A stretch of DNA of 64,000 bases from NCBI GenBank assembly GCA_941918925.1, contig OW799234.1, forward strand, positions 71,175,043 through 71,239,042, given 5' to 3'. The DNA is from Phyto melanocephala (lineage: Eukaryota; Arthropoda; Insecta; Diptera; Rhinophoridae). Under the pieces are notes generated by a model that did not search any database, was not told the DNA's origin, and saw only the letters and a list, made by a program, of their open reading frames with translations. Position 1 is the first letter of the stretch. The number at the start of each line of letters is the position of its first letter. Position numbers and translations under genes: made by a program. Shown one piece after another: positions 23,856 through 36,068 of the stretch.

Positions 23856-24520
23856 ATGCCCTTCACCTGTGGTGCATAAGGGTATATATCGCTTTGTCAT
23901 TCCGTTTGTAATTTCTACAATTTTCATTTCATATATTTTCTGAAAGCCTATGAATAGAGGAGTCGGTTAAGCCCCGACCGTCTGTCCGTGTGTTGGTTGA
24001 AATCAACTTTGAGAAGCAACCATATGTTCCTCAGATCTGTGTATGGCATCAATCTTTTGGAAATATCCGGGAATGAATTGCTATTGAAATTCAGCACAAT
24101 CGCCCAATAACTTTCTAAGATATGAGCAAAAGAACACGACTGCCTCTGTTTTTTCCCATATTTTTACCACCTAAATGAAAAATTTTCAACTATTGAATAA
24201 TTTAAAGGTACCTTTCCTACTATTTGTAGATATAAAATGATTTTAGATATATTCGTGAAAAATTTTAGATAAATCGGGGTTTAATCGGTAAAGTTATAGG
24301 CAAAAATTTTTTTAAAATATATATATTCCAAAAATTTACAAACGAAAATCAAATTTTTTCAGCTTCTAGACAACCGAAAGCGTCAATATTGTCATCTGAG
24401 AGGACTTGACTAGCACAAACGTCAAAATTCAAAATCAAGGATGGCTTCGGAAATAATAAGAAAAAATGGCGTATAACATGAAATATAGGTATAGCTACGT
24501 ATAAAAATACCAACATTTGT
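23856..24520 (+). mobile_element. Family B copy (mini-me/DINE-like)
   Basis: Head 'atgcccttcacctgtggtgc' then 'aagggtatat', followed by 'gtcattccgtttgtaatttc', 'tacaattttcatttcatata' and the GACCGTCTGTCCGTGTGT tract. Then 'gaaatcaactttgagaagca', 'tctaagatatgagcaaaaga', 'taaagttataggcaaaaa' and an 'atggcttcggaaataataag' unit. The order is identical to 48751-50091. Non-coding. Confidence 0.75.
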
Positions 24521-25280
24521 TTCGCAAATTCTCATCTTAAAAAATTCTTTATTTTAAGATAAACAAAAAAAAAATAGTGAAACTAATATAACTACAAAAA
24601 TTGTTGTTGAAAAACTTTTAATTTAAATATCCCACAAAACATCCATTTTATTTAACCTTGGGGGAAACCAGCATATAAAATGGTTCTAAATGTATAAGAT
24701 TTTCACAAAAACCTTATCATATTTGAAATATGATTTAAAAACATTTTTAAGACGCATTTGTTTTACAATTAATTAAAATTTTTCCCGTATGACATTATGC
24801 TGTCACAAACTGCCGGCGAATTAGCTGATCCATAGTGCCGAAACAAGCCTTTTATTTTCGTTTTTATCATCTTCAGGTATGTGTGTATGCAGCTTAAAAT
24901 GTGGCAATTGCTGTATAGCATTATATGCTTGTTTCACACATATCAAAGAGTAGAGAAATAAAGTGAAAATATTGTGAAAACCCACGCAAATGCTTCTGTT
25001 TTTTTTTTTGGTTTTTTATTTTATTTTTATCTTTTAAACATAAGTATTAGAAAATGAGAAGTTTCGTGATGTTAACTCTTTTCTTGTAGTTTTCCGAAAC
25101 ACAAATTTTTTTTGAATTTTTTCTAAAAATTTTGATTAATTCAATGGTTTAGGGTAATCTTTCATAAAATCTTAAATAAACGAAATTTTTTTAAACGATA
25201 GATAGTGTTAAGAGAAGTACTGACACATGCCCAATTTAAAAAGAATATTTTAGTTTTTATCTAAATCAGTGATCGGCATA
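24521..25280. other. AT-rich non-coding stretch
   Basis: No gene recognised. Confidence 0.5.
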
Positions 25281-25535
25281 TCGACCCCTGTGCGCGAAAT
25301 TATCGTATGTGACAAAAACTAAATTTTACAGAAAAGCGTTTTTATTATTTTTAAATAAATAAAAACGTAAATAACACTGCTACATAAAAAGTACACAGTG
25401 CTATCTCCATAACTAAAACAGTTATCGCAATAATATTTTATAAGCGGATGGATTAATGTATGTAGAACCAGTCTGCATAAAAAAGTCGATTTCTAAAAAA
25501 ACAAAACATACGATAATTTCGCGCACAGGGGTCGA
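25281..25535. mobile_element. TA-flanked MITE with 30-bp perfect TIRs
   Basis: The ends begin TCGACCCCTGTGCGCGAAAT and are exact inverted copies over 30 bp (33 bp if the flanking bases are counted), with TA immediately outside each end (25279-25280 and 25536-25537). Length is 255 bp. TA duplication suggests a Tc1/mariner-type transposase, but I do not recognise the TIR. The perfect match of the arms suggests recent activity or selection on the hairpin. Confidence 0.8.
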
Positions 25536-25661
25536 TATAAGTACTAGTTTCGAACAAAAACAAAACTGTAAGTATATTGGTGAGTAAAATAAAATTACAC
25601 TGAGAGAAAAGTTACGTAATTTAGAATAAAGCAAAAAGCTTTATAAGCTTTCTATATACCG

Positions 25662-26028
<367 letters not shown>

Positions 26029-27837
26029 AAAACTGTGCTAAAAAAATTTAAATTCGCTAAATTATATCGTCATTTTTAAAAGTTTACCCACTGACAAATT
26101 TTTTGCTGTAATAAAACTAATAAAGCCAAGTATGTCCTAAAAAAAACAAAATATATTTGAACACAAATTTCGTTCAATATGCCTAAGCGAAAATTCCAAA
26201 AAAAATGCGCATATCCATGCACTTTTTTATGTTTTTCAGTCAAAGCTTTATAGCTTGCATATCTATGGAGAGCAAGAGATTATGTCCGGATCAGGGTACA
26301 CTTCTACATAACAAATTGATTTCAGTGCCAAGAATTGTCAAACTTACGCTATCATAGTAATTTTTCATTTAAAATTTCAGTGATTACTAAACTTATCTTG
26401 GGATATGCTCTTTGCTTTGTAAGACAAATACAGGTCAAACTGCTCACTCGTGGGCTTAAACAACGAGTAATTTAATGGCCTAAATACATCTATGAATATT
26501 GTATATCATTGTTGTGACAAAAAGTAATAACTGCTTAAGTCGAGATAAGCTAAAATTGAAATAAAAACACCATTGTTATTCCGGAATTCAAGACTATTCT
26601 CAAGCCGATTTTCAACTATTTTGGACAACTTTGCAAGATCTAGAGCGTAAAAACTGTGACATTGTTTTTTTAACGAACAGTCTTGTTGGGAATAATAACA
26701 TATTTCAAGTTATAATTTAACTTAATATACGAAAAACAATATGCTCTTTTATTTTGTATTTTTATAAAAGGAAATCAATTTATAAAAATTTAAAAGTGCT
26801 TTCCTGATAAATTATAGAAACAGACAAAGGCAGATTTTCCTTATTCCCACAGATATTTGTGAGATGTTATTCCCTTTGTTATGCCTCAGGAGAGAGAACA
26901 TAGATTTGTTTATGGCTTTTGAAGTTCGCTTCAAAATAAAATTCGCCGACTGTAGTGCGACTACAACTTCCGCAAATCTTCCAACAACTTTTTCAAAAAG
27001 TAGAGAAATGATTTTGCTGTCACCAAAGCTACGTGAGCAGACCTATATCGTACCATCTTTCCGTTCATATCTAGCGTTGATAGAAACATTTGTCTGCACA
27101 CTTGGATATGATTAAGTCGAGTTTTAAAATATAATAGTTTTTGGAACAGGGTTTTGAGTTTTCAAATGTAAGACGTCGTCTTACTTATGTCTCAATAAGG
27201 TTTGTTGTTTACAGTTTTTTATTTCCCACGACGTTTTCCATAAGGACTCAAAATAGGTTTTTACGAAACTTCGGTGAAATAGGAACAATGACGGTTTGAA
27301 GTTTTTCGACGAAACGTTAACTTGCGCTTGTCGTTTTTTTTTAGGCTTACAGTCAGTTATATTTCGTCTTAAAAATCAACGATGTTTCTTACCTTCGATA
27401 CGGTTTTGACGACAACAAATTCTTCAATTGCGTCTGATTAATTTGCTTTCAGCAATAGTATTCATAGAGTGTTCAGAAATATTTAATTTTCGGTCTACAA
27501 TTGGCTAACTTTTAGCTAATATTCCTTTCCAACACTATTTTGATATAAATTTCAAGTAAAATATAAGTAACGTGTTATAATAATTTAATTTTATATGTCA
27601 ACAGTGTCAATGTTTTATATACATGAAAGTAGTTGAGTTTTTTGACTTTTACACAAAACCAGAGTTGTACTTTTTAATTTTTTCAATACAAGTCAAACTT
27701 TTTTGTGGTGATGTATTTTGATGAGGTAAACAAGAATTTAAATAAATTTTTAAAAAAGTTCTAGCACCCCCTTTATTAAAAGAGAATTTTCTACTGCTAT
27801 TTTTTATAAGAATTTTTTACAAATTATCTTTTTATAT
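26029..27837. other. AT-rich stretch with one unrecognised open frame
   Basis: The best frame is 26864-27115 (83 codons, including LREQTYIVPSFRSYLALIET). It is less AT-biased than its surroundings. The 'P-S-F-R' phrase recalls LINE C-termini but is too short to assign. Nothing else recognised. Confidence 0.4.
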
Positions 27838-28110
27838 AATAAATGAATGTTTTCGATCTTTTTAATTTATATAAACAAATGTTTTTTGTATCGAGCTTCA
27901 GATCACTTTCTTTTATAAAAAAAAGCTTTAATTTTATTTTCCGATATTTCGCTACCACATTGGGTAGCTTCTTCAAGAAAGTTTTAACAATTTTCAAATA
28001 AAAATAAAATAAAAAAATAAAATTAAAACTATTTTTTATAAAAAAAAGTGATCTCAATCTCGATACAAAAAACATTTGTTTATATAATTATCTTTTTAAA
28101 TAAAATGAAC
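27838..28110. repeat. Long imperfect inverted repeat with an inner mini-hairpin
   Basis: The left arm, about 27838-27945, and the right arm, about 28005-28110, pair over more than 80 bp; both contain 'tataaacaaatgttttttgt', one inverted. The loop holds a compact stem GCTACC...GGTAGC at 27951-27968 flanked on the minus strand by 'cttgaagaa' and 'gaaatatcgg'. No target-site duplication seen. It could be a MITE or part of a larger retroelement terminal structure. Confidence 0.7.
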
Positions 28111-28314
28111 AAAAAGAAATCCGATCAATAAAATATTTGAAAATTATTTTTTAATAATTTGTCTAATTTAAAAGATATTTAAAAAATTTTTTTTTGTTTT
28201 AAGATAATTTATAAGAAATTTCTGGCTACGAAAACTTTTGATAAGTTTTATATTGAGAAATAATTTTAAATTAAATCTTTATTTGAAGATAGTTTTTAAT
28301 GAAGTCCGATTTTA
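28111..28314. other. AT-rich spacer
   Basis: Nothing recognised. Confidence 0.5.
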
Positions 28315-28904
28315 ATCTATATATATAAAAGTGAAACTCTGTCTGTGTGTGTGTGTTAGCTATAGACTCCGAGACTGTAAAACCGATCGGACTAAAACCT
28401 TGGCAAATTGTTGTACAGATTCCAGGGAGTGTTTATGGGTGGCAAAAAGTGGGCAGTGCCACGCCCATACAAAATAAGTTATCATTTTTATCTACTTGCA
28501 CTAGATCGATTTTTCTGAAACTTTGCACACACATGTTGAGCTGTCATGACTATATAATTTCGTGATAAGAAAAGTGCGCACGGCCACGCTCATAAAAAAA
28601 GTTATAATTTTGAGGTACTTCCTCTGGACCGATTTTTGTGAAACTTTGCACACATATTGAGTTGTAATGACTATACAATTTCTTGACTAGAAAAGTGGGC
28701 AGGGTCACGGCCATAAAAAAAATATCATTTTCACACGTATTGAGCTCTCATGACTATACAGTTTCGTGATTAAAAAAGTAAGCAGTGCCACGCCCATTAA
28801 AAAAAGTTATAAGTTTTAGCTTTTCGCACTTGATATTCAATTTAAATTCAGAATGCGTTTTTATTCATTAAGGGGCGTAGCAACGCGCGGCGGGCTTTTC
28901 TAGT
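28315..28904 (+). mobile_element. Family C element (Helitron-like, non-autonomous)
   Basis: Starts with 'atctatatatataaaagtga', a short GT run and 'agctatagactccgagactg'. Four degenerate units of about 120 bp follow, each with a 'gtgggcagtgccacgccca' box, 'acttgcact..atcgattttt' and 'gaaactttgcacaca'. It ends with the GC-rich 'ggcgtagcaacgcgcggcgg' and CTAGT. A hairpin-like GC-rich 3' end closing in CTAG/T without TIRs or target duplication is Helitron-like. No coding capacity. It is the same family as 63433-64000. Confidence 0.7.
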
Positions 28905-28952
28905 AAACAATATAAACAAAATTTTTTTATAGACATCACAAAATTATTGTAA

Positions 28953-29504
28953 ATTCTAATATATAAAATTCTCGTGTCTTGATGTTTGTGGTTAAACTCC
29001 TCCGAAATGACTTGACCGATGTTGATGAAATTATGTGTGCATATCGGGTAGGTCTGAGAATCGGTTAACATCTCTTTTTCATACTTCTTAACGCCACGCC
29101 TTTTTTCACGCCCCCTCAGATAGGCCAGACTGCAGGACTGATCTTCTTGAAATTTACACATATTTAATATAACTAAGACTCTGATATGATTAATAGGATA
29201 CTTTTTTTACCACGCCTACTTTAACGCCCACTTTTTTAATTACTTGTACTTGCATCGCTATAGGTTTTAGTATTTTTCTTTCAGTTGTACACAATTTATA
29301 GTCCAGCCAAAATAAACGTTTAAGAATCGGTCAACATATATTTTTTAATACTCCTGAATATTAAAGGTGCCTCAACCAAATAACGTAACATCTTCGATGA
29401 AATTTTAAACCATAGAACACATATGGTTTACGTTTTTTTTAATGTAAAAAATATTTCCTGGAAATATTTTATATGGCAAAACAACGTTTGCCGGCTCAGC
29501 TAGT
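28953..29504 (+). mobile_element. Family C-related element (Helitron-like)
   Basis: Starts 'attctaatatataaaattct' with 'cgtgtcttgatgtttgtg' and 'aaactcctccgaaatgactt'. It contains 'cacgcctactttaacgccca' boxes and ends with 'tttgccggctcagctagt'. The CTAGT end matches the first copy, but the body is a different subfamily. Confidence 0.6.
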
Positions 29505-30961
29505 TATCTATAAAATGTTGCTTGCAGAATTTTGTATTGATAGTTGTTATTCATAAAATTCTGTATTTAAGATATTTTAAATCAAAAAACCTTTATAGTG
29601 TCATACAAAACACTGAAAATGATTCAACAAAAGAAGTAGGGGTCTTAGGCGGTATACTACATCTACACACTGTATATTATTTCAGATATGTGAGTATATG
29701 TAAATGAGTTTTGGTGTTAAACTGAATGCCATCGTTGAGTTGCATATAATTGACGCGTTTTACGCTCAAGGCGCTAATTAATTATTTCTCTCCTGACATT
29801 TGTTGTTTGTTTTAAGAAAAATCTACACACCACTCGTGCTACTAGATTTTGTTGGTTCATTTCAAAAAGGGTGTTTATTTGACATAGGAATGTGATTTGT
29901 TTTGGGGGGGCCGAGGCAAACAGTGTTAATGTTTTATGTTTAGTTTTTCGTTTATCTTTTTCTATTTCTATTTCCCTAAACAAACGACAAATGTCATGTG
30001 TCACCAAGTAAACAACGGGTCTTATGAAAATTTACTACATTTTTTCTTGCGAAGGCTCAGTTAAAATATTTAAGAAATTTCATGTTTAAATGAAAAAAAA
30101 GGACAAATAAAAGAAAACAATAATGTCATGTGTTGGAGCAAAATAATAAAAAATTAGCGTTACTTTTGCTAGTTTAACAAAATATATAAACTTAAATATT
30201 TATAATATTTAGTATTTTATGCACTTTGACACAATCTCCAGCACAAATTGTGTTTGTAGCTGATATTTTTTTGCTGTGAAGCGAAAAAAAAAGAACTTTA
30301 TTTATAACCATTAAATAAGGATTTGAACCAAGTTTCCTTTCTTCTAAGGAAATTTATTAAACACGCAATACACTTGGGTACTTGTACATACTCGCTCTTT
30401 ACTTGCAATTCATTGCAAAGGCGAAATTAGGTTGAACTATAAATAAACAGTTAAGAAAGTGGATATGAAAAATGTCAACTAAAAATGAAAAAGTACAAAG
30501 AAGAAAAAAATATTAAATAAATGTAATATTTTCTTAAAATTTATTACAGTTTTAAACACCAATCTCACTTTTATGTTTATGAGCATGGAAATGAATTCAT
30601 TAGTATGCCACAACACTACTTACAGTTGAAGTAGATAAAAGAAAAATTTCAATTAAAATAGTGGGTAACTTATAAATAAGCGGTGAATATTTTTATCAGA
30701 AAAGCAAATATTTATGTTCAATATTCTACATACAGAGAACAACTCATAGAAATTAAAAAAAAAAAAAATCTGAAAAAAATTTATCTGCCGCATTTTTAAC
30801 ACCCTCAAATGCTACCTACTGCTCTTTAAAGTCATTTGAATTTCATTATAATGCATTTGTTTGAAATTTTTTTACACGAAAAAAAAACGTTTCTGTTATG
30901 GCACTTCAAGTGTGTGAATTTTATTAATTTAACAGAGAACTTTTCTAAATACAAGCTATAG
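29505..30961. other. AT-rich non-coding stretch
   Basis: No gene recognised. The minus frame at 29774-30007 (77 codons) has no motif I can name. Confidence 0.5.
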
Positions 30962-31020
30962 CAAGTGAGAGTACTATATTCGGTCGAGCCGAATCTGATA
31001 ATACGCTTTACCACCATTTG
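30962..31020 (-). repeat. Family A tail, isolated
   Basis: 'caagtgagagtactatattc' followed by the hairpin TTCGGTCGAGCCGAA and a decayed head-like 'accaccatttg'. It is the reverse of the family A 3' terminus. The R1-like LINE fragment begins about 15 bp further on. Confidence 0.6.
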
Positions 31021-31034
31021 CAAAGGTACAATAT

Positions 31035-31905
31035 TGTATAACATGGCTGCGAGGTATGGGGAGGGGCAATGAAATGAAGGAAGAGGACTGGCCGTTCAAC
31101 GAACGTCCGCATTGAGGATAACGTCTGCATACCGCACAGTCTCTGGAGCTGCTGCACTTGTGATAGCCGGAGCAGTTCCTATTGACCTTAGGATACGAGA
31201 GCGAAGGAAGATATAGCAAAAGAAGCGGGCAAATACTCTAGAGCAAGGGGAACATAGGTGGATAGTACACGAAACCTTGCAGGCCTGGCAAGCAAGATGG
31301 ACAGCTGAAACCAAGGGAAGGTGGACAGCCAGACTACTTCCACGCCTTGAAAACTGGCTTGGAAGAACAATAGGAGAAGTTAACTATTACCTGACACAGA
31401 TGCTTACAGGACACGGTTACTTCCGAAAGTATCTACATAAGGTTGGCAAATGTGGAACACCCCACTGCATATACGAGGAGGCTGAGGAGATAGATGACGC
31501 CGAACACACTTTTTTCAAGTGCAACAGATGGTCGCAGCAGCGACAAGAGCTGGAAAGGAAAATAGGTGAAATAACTGTGGAGAATATAATCCCCATCATG
31601 CTGAACAGCGAGAACAACTAGAGCGCAGTGAAGCGATACTGTGAGGATATACTGCGGATGAAAAAGAAGGATCTGGATGCATGGGATTAAGGATTAAGCG
31701 GAGGCCTGGACGCAGGCAGTTATAAGGACGGGGCTGTTACAGCCATCAGGAAACCACCCCGAAATAATGCTGGACGCGGTTCCGGGGTGGATTGCTTTCC
31801 AAGGGTGGAAGACAGGGTGTTCCCATAGAAAGAGCCCGACATAACACATTGGTGACGACCTTTGGTGTATGCGGAATCTGCATTTTTACCTTACCTTACC
31901 GCAAA
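31035..31905 (+). pseudogene. R1-clade LINE polyprotein C-terminus plus 3' UTR
   Basis: Frames give GCEVWGGAMK (the post-catalytic reverse transcriptase region), then AYRTVSGAAALVIAGAVPID with RIRERRK, the conserved 'YRTVS..A..V..G..P' block of R1-clade LINEs. One stop follows at 31214-31216. An in-frame run then reads ETLQAWQARWTAETKGRWTA, GEVNYYLTQMLTGHG and YFRKYLHKVGKCGTPHC. It continues to H-TFFK-C, a CCHC zinc knuckle, with stops at 31619 and 31688. A 3' UTR follows and ends in the tail (ACCTT)n at 31887-31901. Catalytic reverse transcriptase and endonuclease are lost by 5' truncation. R1 itself targets 28S rDNA; nothing here is ribosomal, so this is either a non-rDNA R1 relative or a stray copy. 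Confidence 0.9.
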
Positions 31906-31976
31906 AACAAAAAAAAATATTGTATAACATTTTGCTTATTGTTTCCGACCGCATCTTTGATATTAAATTTATACAT

Positions 31977-32155
31977 ACACCCAGAAAACAGAACATCACA
32001 TTCATTGCCCATTGAATGGTTCATATAATTATGTAGTCAGCACTAATAAATTATAATTCTTGCAATAGAAATTTTATAATCACAAATGAAAAGTTCGACT
32101 GCAGTAACTGAACCATTTGATTGGCAATGAATGTGATTTTCTGTTTTCTGGGTGT
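31977..32155. mobile_element. MITE family M1, copy 1
   Basis: The 179-bp element has inverted ends starting ACACCCAGAAAACAGAA and paired over about 46 bp with four mismatches. The interior contains 'aagttcgactgcagtaactg' and 'ataatttctattgcaa'-like sequence shared with 33943-34136. No clear target-site duplication. No coding capacity. Confidence 0.8.
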
Positions 32156-32159
32156 GGAA

Positions 32160-33100
32160 TAACCATATTGATTAAGAATAAAATTATCTGCCATTTTGTT
32201 TCAAATGTCATATTGGATTTAAATTTGTTCTTAGTCTACTTTATTTTGCTGGTCAAGCCCATTCACTTGATACCAATCTTGTGCAGGTTGTAGCGAACAA
32301 AGAAAGATTTGACCCACACATCCGACATTTTCCTTAACAGGCCATTTCGATTTTCAACTTTTCACAAGTAACTTCATTCTACTATTATTTAATTATTGTT
32401 ATTCTTTAATTTGAATCCAATTTTGAGGAATTTGTAGGACATACATTTTTAAGCATCAGACATAATTCATTTATAAATTTATTTAACGGCATTTTGTAGT
32501 AGCGGCCATCACGGATTTAAAATTTCGAAGTCCTTTATATTCTGTTAGCTAATCCCTTTTCTTTGATATCTATTTTGACTGGTTTGGTTATCCAGAGACT
32601 GAAAAAGATTTGTTTTGTTTTAAAATTTTAAGAGAACTGTCGCAGAAGTTGTATTTTGGTTCCTATATCTCAGTTAATTTCAAATTGATTTGTAAGCTTC
32701 ATTCTAGGATAATTTTCAACGTTAGAGCCTGTAATTTTTTGTGACTAACGTGTCCAAAAATTATTTATAAGCTTGAAGAACTTTATACATTTAAAAGTAT
32801 ATTACCTTTCAAAATTATTTTTGCCTATAACTTTGCCGATTAGTGGCAGATTTGTCCATTTTTTACGAATATCCCTAGAGGCGTAAAGTGCCTCGAGGCA
32901 TAGAATTCCCATAAATAGTTACAAATATGTCTATAAATTGTCCTAGGATTGAAAAATTTTTATTTTTATAGTAAAATTATGGGAAGAAACAGAAGCAGTC
33001 GTGTTTGTTTGCTCATATCTCGAGAACCTATGAGGCTATTCTGGTAGATTTTAATAGCGATTTATTGCTAAATATTTTCAAAAAATAAAAAAAACTAATA
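32160..33100 (-). mobile_element. Family B body, head missing
   Basis: Minus-strand units include 'gtatcaagtgaatgggcttg', 'aaaatgg.cg' phrases (32190-32530), 'tgcctataactttgccgatt' and 'ctcatatctcgagaaccta', in reverse order to the copy at 48751. The GTCC-rich core and the head are not found. Confidence 0.55.
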
Positions 33101-33942
33101 TAAACAGGTTTGTGCAACATATGGGGGCGTTTTAAATTAGATTTCCACCAATATACAGCAATCGAAATTAATATCGTTGAAGTTACAAACGTTATGGCAA
33201 GGCTGCATATGCCATTGGTGAAGAATAAAACAAATTAAAACAAACTTTTTCCTAAATAAAAACACTTTATACTCACTTTAAACGACTAAATTCGAATACA
33301 AACGACAAAAACAACAAAAGCATTTACAAATTAAATAAAATATTTAAATCAAATCATGTTTTTGTTGTTTTTCTTTTCGGTTGTTTGCAATGAATTTACA
33401 GAAGCAATCAACAAGAGCCAACTTTAGAATACATTTTTTTGTTCTCTTTTTTTGTTTTTGTTAAATATTTTCAATTGCAATTAAATAATTTGTTAAACAT
33501 AAAATAGTTTCAGTGTACATATGCATGTCTGTAGATATGTGTGTGGGGAAAACAGCTAAATTAATTTCGTTTTTAAAATAAGCAAATGAATTTGCTGAAA
33601 ATGATTATAAAGTTACAATATAAAGACATTTAAATGGGAGACAACATTTTTAATAGAAATATTCGTGAAAAGAAAATTAATTTGTCGTTTAACTTACGCT
33701 TAAACGCTTTAAAGTTATATAATTATTGAAAGGTTGACACAATAGAAAGGCTTTCTTGACTTTAAGTATGTGGCAAACTAAACTGTGTATTCATTGACAC
33801 CAAATTATAGTTAGAAGGAAAGTGTAAATTGATGACGTGGATTAGTTACAGGGATTGTGCAATTTGACCCTTTGCTCTTTTTAATTTTTTAAATCAATAC
33901 GCCGCTCAGTTATTGGTTAAAACAATTAAACAAAATACGATC
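33101..33942. other. AT-rich non-coding stretch
   Basis: No gene recognised. Confidence 0.5.
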
Positions 33943-34136
33943 ACACTCAAAAACAGAAAATCACATTCATTGACAATCGAATGGTTCAATTCCTGCAGTC
34001 GAACTTTTCATTTGTGATTATAAAATTTCTATTGCATGAATCATAATTTTTTAGTGCTGAATCATATTCTACTATCACAACTAAACTATGTGATTAGCAA
34101 CAATGGCGGTACTTACAACCAATAGTGTTTTCTCTG
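33943..34136. mobile_element. MITE family M1, copy 2 (inverted relative to copy 1)
   Basis: The left end 'acactcaaaaacagaaaatc' and the next roughly 110 bp match the complement of copy 1 almost base for base, including 'gaacttttcatttgtgatta' and 'gcatgaatcataattttt'. The right end is decayed to 'gtgttttctctgtg'. Confidence 0.8.
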
Positions 34137-34840
34137 TGCCGAATTAGCCCCAAACGGTTACAAATAATTCGTGGATTTGAATTTCGAAAATAATAAATAA
34201 AAATAAGAAATAATTCGTGGATTTAAATTTCGAAAATATGTGGTTTCCATGATACCCATATGAGGCAATTTTTACAAACAGCGTTAGTTTGAAAAATCAG
34301 CATTCACCATTGAGTAATACATTTAACAAACTCACTGCGTTTTTACTTGCAAACCTGCGCTCTTCTTCAAAAAAATCAACACTGCTCAGATATTCTTTCT
34401 GTGCATTCCAGTGATTAGCATTCTTCTAGTAAGCAAAAATTCATTCTCACACACGCACAGTTATCATATTTTTTATTCAATTCAGTAAAAGTTCAACAAA
34501 AATGATTTTTTTATGTATTTATTTTTTTAAAGTTTGGCAACCTTGCCTCTAGGCCATAATCGGCTACAAACTTCTACTAAAAAAAATTTACAATGCTTTT
34601 TACTTAAACTATAAAAGTATAATGTAATAATTTAAATATAAATACAAAGGAATTAAAAATATAATGACAAGAAAATTGCACAGAAAATATAAACCAAACT
34701 AACCAAACTGAAGACCAAGATTGAAATATGTACATGGATAGAGAACGGTCATTCAACATAACAAAGCAAGTAAAGTCAATGCAAAAAGAATAATTTATTT
34801 GAAGCAAAAAATAATAAAGAATGCTAATAAAGATTTAGAA
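34137..34840. other. AT-rich non-coding stretch
   Basis: No gene recognised. Confidence 0.5.
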
Positions 34841-35119
34841 TTAAGTGCTATTTTCAAACAACTCGCGAAAAGGTTTTTTCCTAAAGGAATCAATATTAAC
34901 ATCAAACGTCCTTAAAGTGTCCGATAACCTACTATAAGTTCGTGCCACTTTCACACAAAAATATTGTTCCAAAATTGAGGTCAATCTTGGTATGATCAAC
35001 TGTCTTTTTCTATAAGATCTACACAACCTAAAAAACTTAACTAAATATTTAGGTATCTGCAACTTATATAACTTATAAAAGTGTAAAATATTCCTAAAGT
35101 TTATTTTACAATCAATCAT
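34841..35119 (-). pseudogene. Possible LINE polyprotein C-terminus
   Basis: The 92-codon minus frame contains LVKFFRLCRSYRKRQLIIPR, then ARTYSRLSDTLRTFDVNID and SFRKKPFRELFE. The layout is basic stretch, 'I-P-R', then an 'S-L-P-L-S-F-F-K-L' style ending. It resembles the end of CR1/Jockey-type reverse transcriptase polyproteins. No catalytic motif is present, so this is a shape-based call. It could be a chance frame. Confidence 0.4.
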
Positions 35120-35754
35120 TGCTGAGAATGATTTTTATATAGTTCGCCGTTTAGCATTTAATAAACTCTTATTTAATCCCTACCAGAAGCAGCTAATTGC
35201 GCCTTTCTCTGCTCTGTGCTAAAAGAGTTGGCAACAAGTAAAGAAAAAATATTTAAAATATTAGTATTGAAATAAAATTGTCTTATATTTTTCACTGCTA
35301 AAATAAAAAGCAGTGCAGAAGACATATTCTATTTCGCTTTCATATGCAAACAATTTTTGCATTTTCATGTATACAATACGATAAGCTAAAACTTAAAGTC
35401 GGCACTACCTACAAAATTAAATTTAGTATGGCGCTATTTTTTTTTTCCTGCTCAACCTTCGTTCGCTTGTTCACGATTTGTGCAAAAAACCAAAAAATTC
35501 AACGCAATAAAAACGAAGATGTATTTAGCAAACACTATCAGTTTGATGTCTATCATTATAAAATGAGAAAAGGAAAATGAGCGAAGCAAAGTAAGAATTT
35601 TTTACAATAATATTTGATAGATAAAATATCGCATCAACCGACTAAACCAAACGAACTGTCACTGCTCATATTGTTGAACAGTTCATTTTTCGTTTCATTT
35701 ACTGACTACGAACAAGAATTTCTAAACGTTTATTGTTCTACAAAAATGCCCCAA
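35120..35754. other. No feature recognised
   Basis: AT-rich; the 78-codon plus frame at 35344-35580 is unrecognised. Confidence 0.4.
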
Positions 35755-35917
35755 GGTAGGTAGAACAGGCAGCTGTTGTGCAGCTCACTTGGGTCCATTC
35801 TATTGATCCCTTTGTGATACCTTAATAGATTAGAAAGAATAGAAGAGAAAAGCAGACCAGTCCAGAATATCTGGCGGGAATCGAACCCGCAACCCCCAGA
35901 CTAACACACTAGCACAG
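35755..35917 (-). mobile_element. tRNA-derived SINE, 5'-truncated copy
   Basis: Read on the minus strand: 'gctagtgtgttagtctgggg', the B box GGTTCGATTCCC, the pyrimidine-rich linker, 'aaggtatcacaaagggatca', 'atggacccaagtgagctgca', 'cagctgcctgttctacctac'. The A box and first 40 or so bases are missing, as expected from incomplete reverse transcription. Same 3' tail type as 3206 and 49144. Confidence 0.85.
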
Positions 35918-36068
35918 GTATATACATACCCAATTATTCCCCAGACTCGTTAATATACTCTTTTTTAATAATTAAAATTTAAGAAAAAATAAGTAAACAA
36001 AATGTCCTCAAACTTGTGCCATGACCCTCGCATACTGATGGTCGTATTAAAATTTGCACACCTTATCT

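Noticed and set aside
27930..27990. Active hammerhead ribozyme
   Set aside because: The core reads TTGAAGA instead of CUGANGA, there is an extra A before stem II, and I could not pair a stem III; kept only as a weak resemblance.
28868..29161. 97-codon minus-strand gene
   Set aside because: It lies across two Helitron-like repeats and the peptide is a by-product of repeat sequence.
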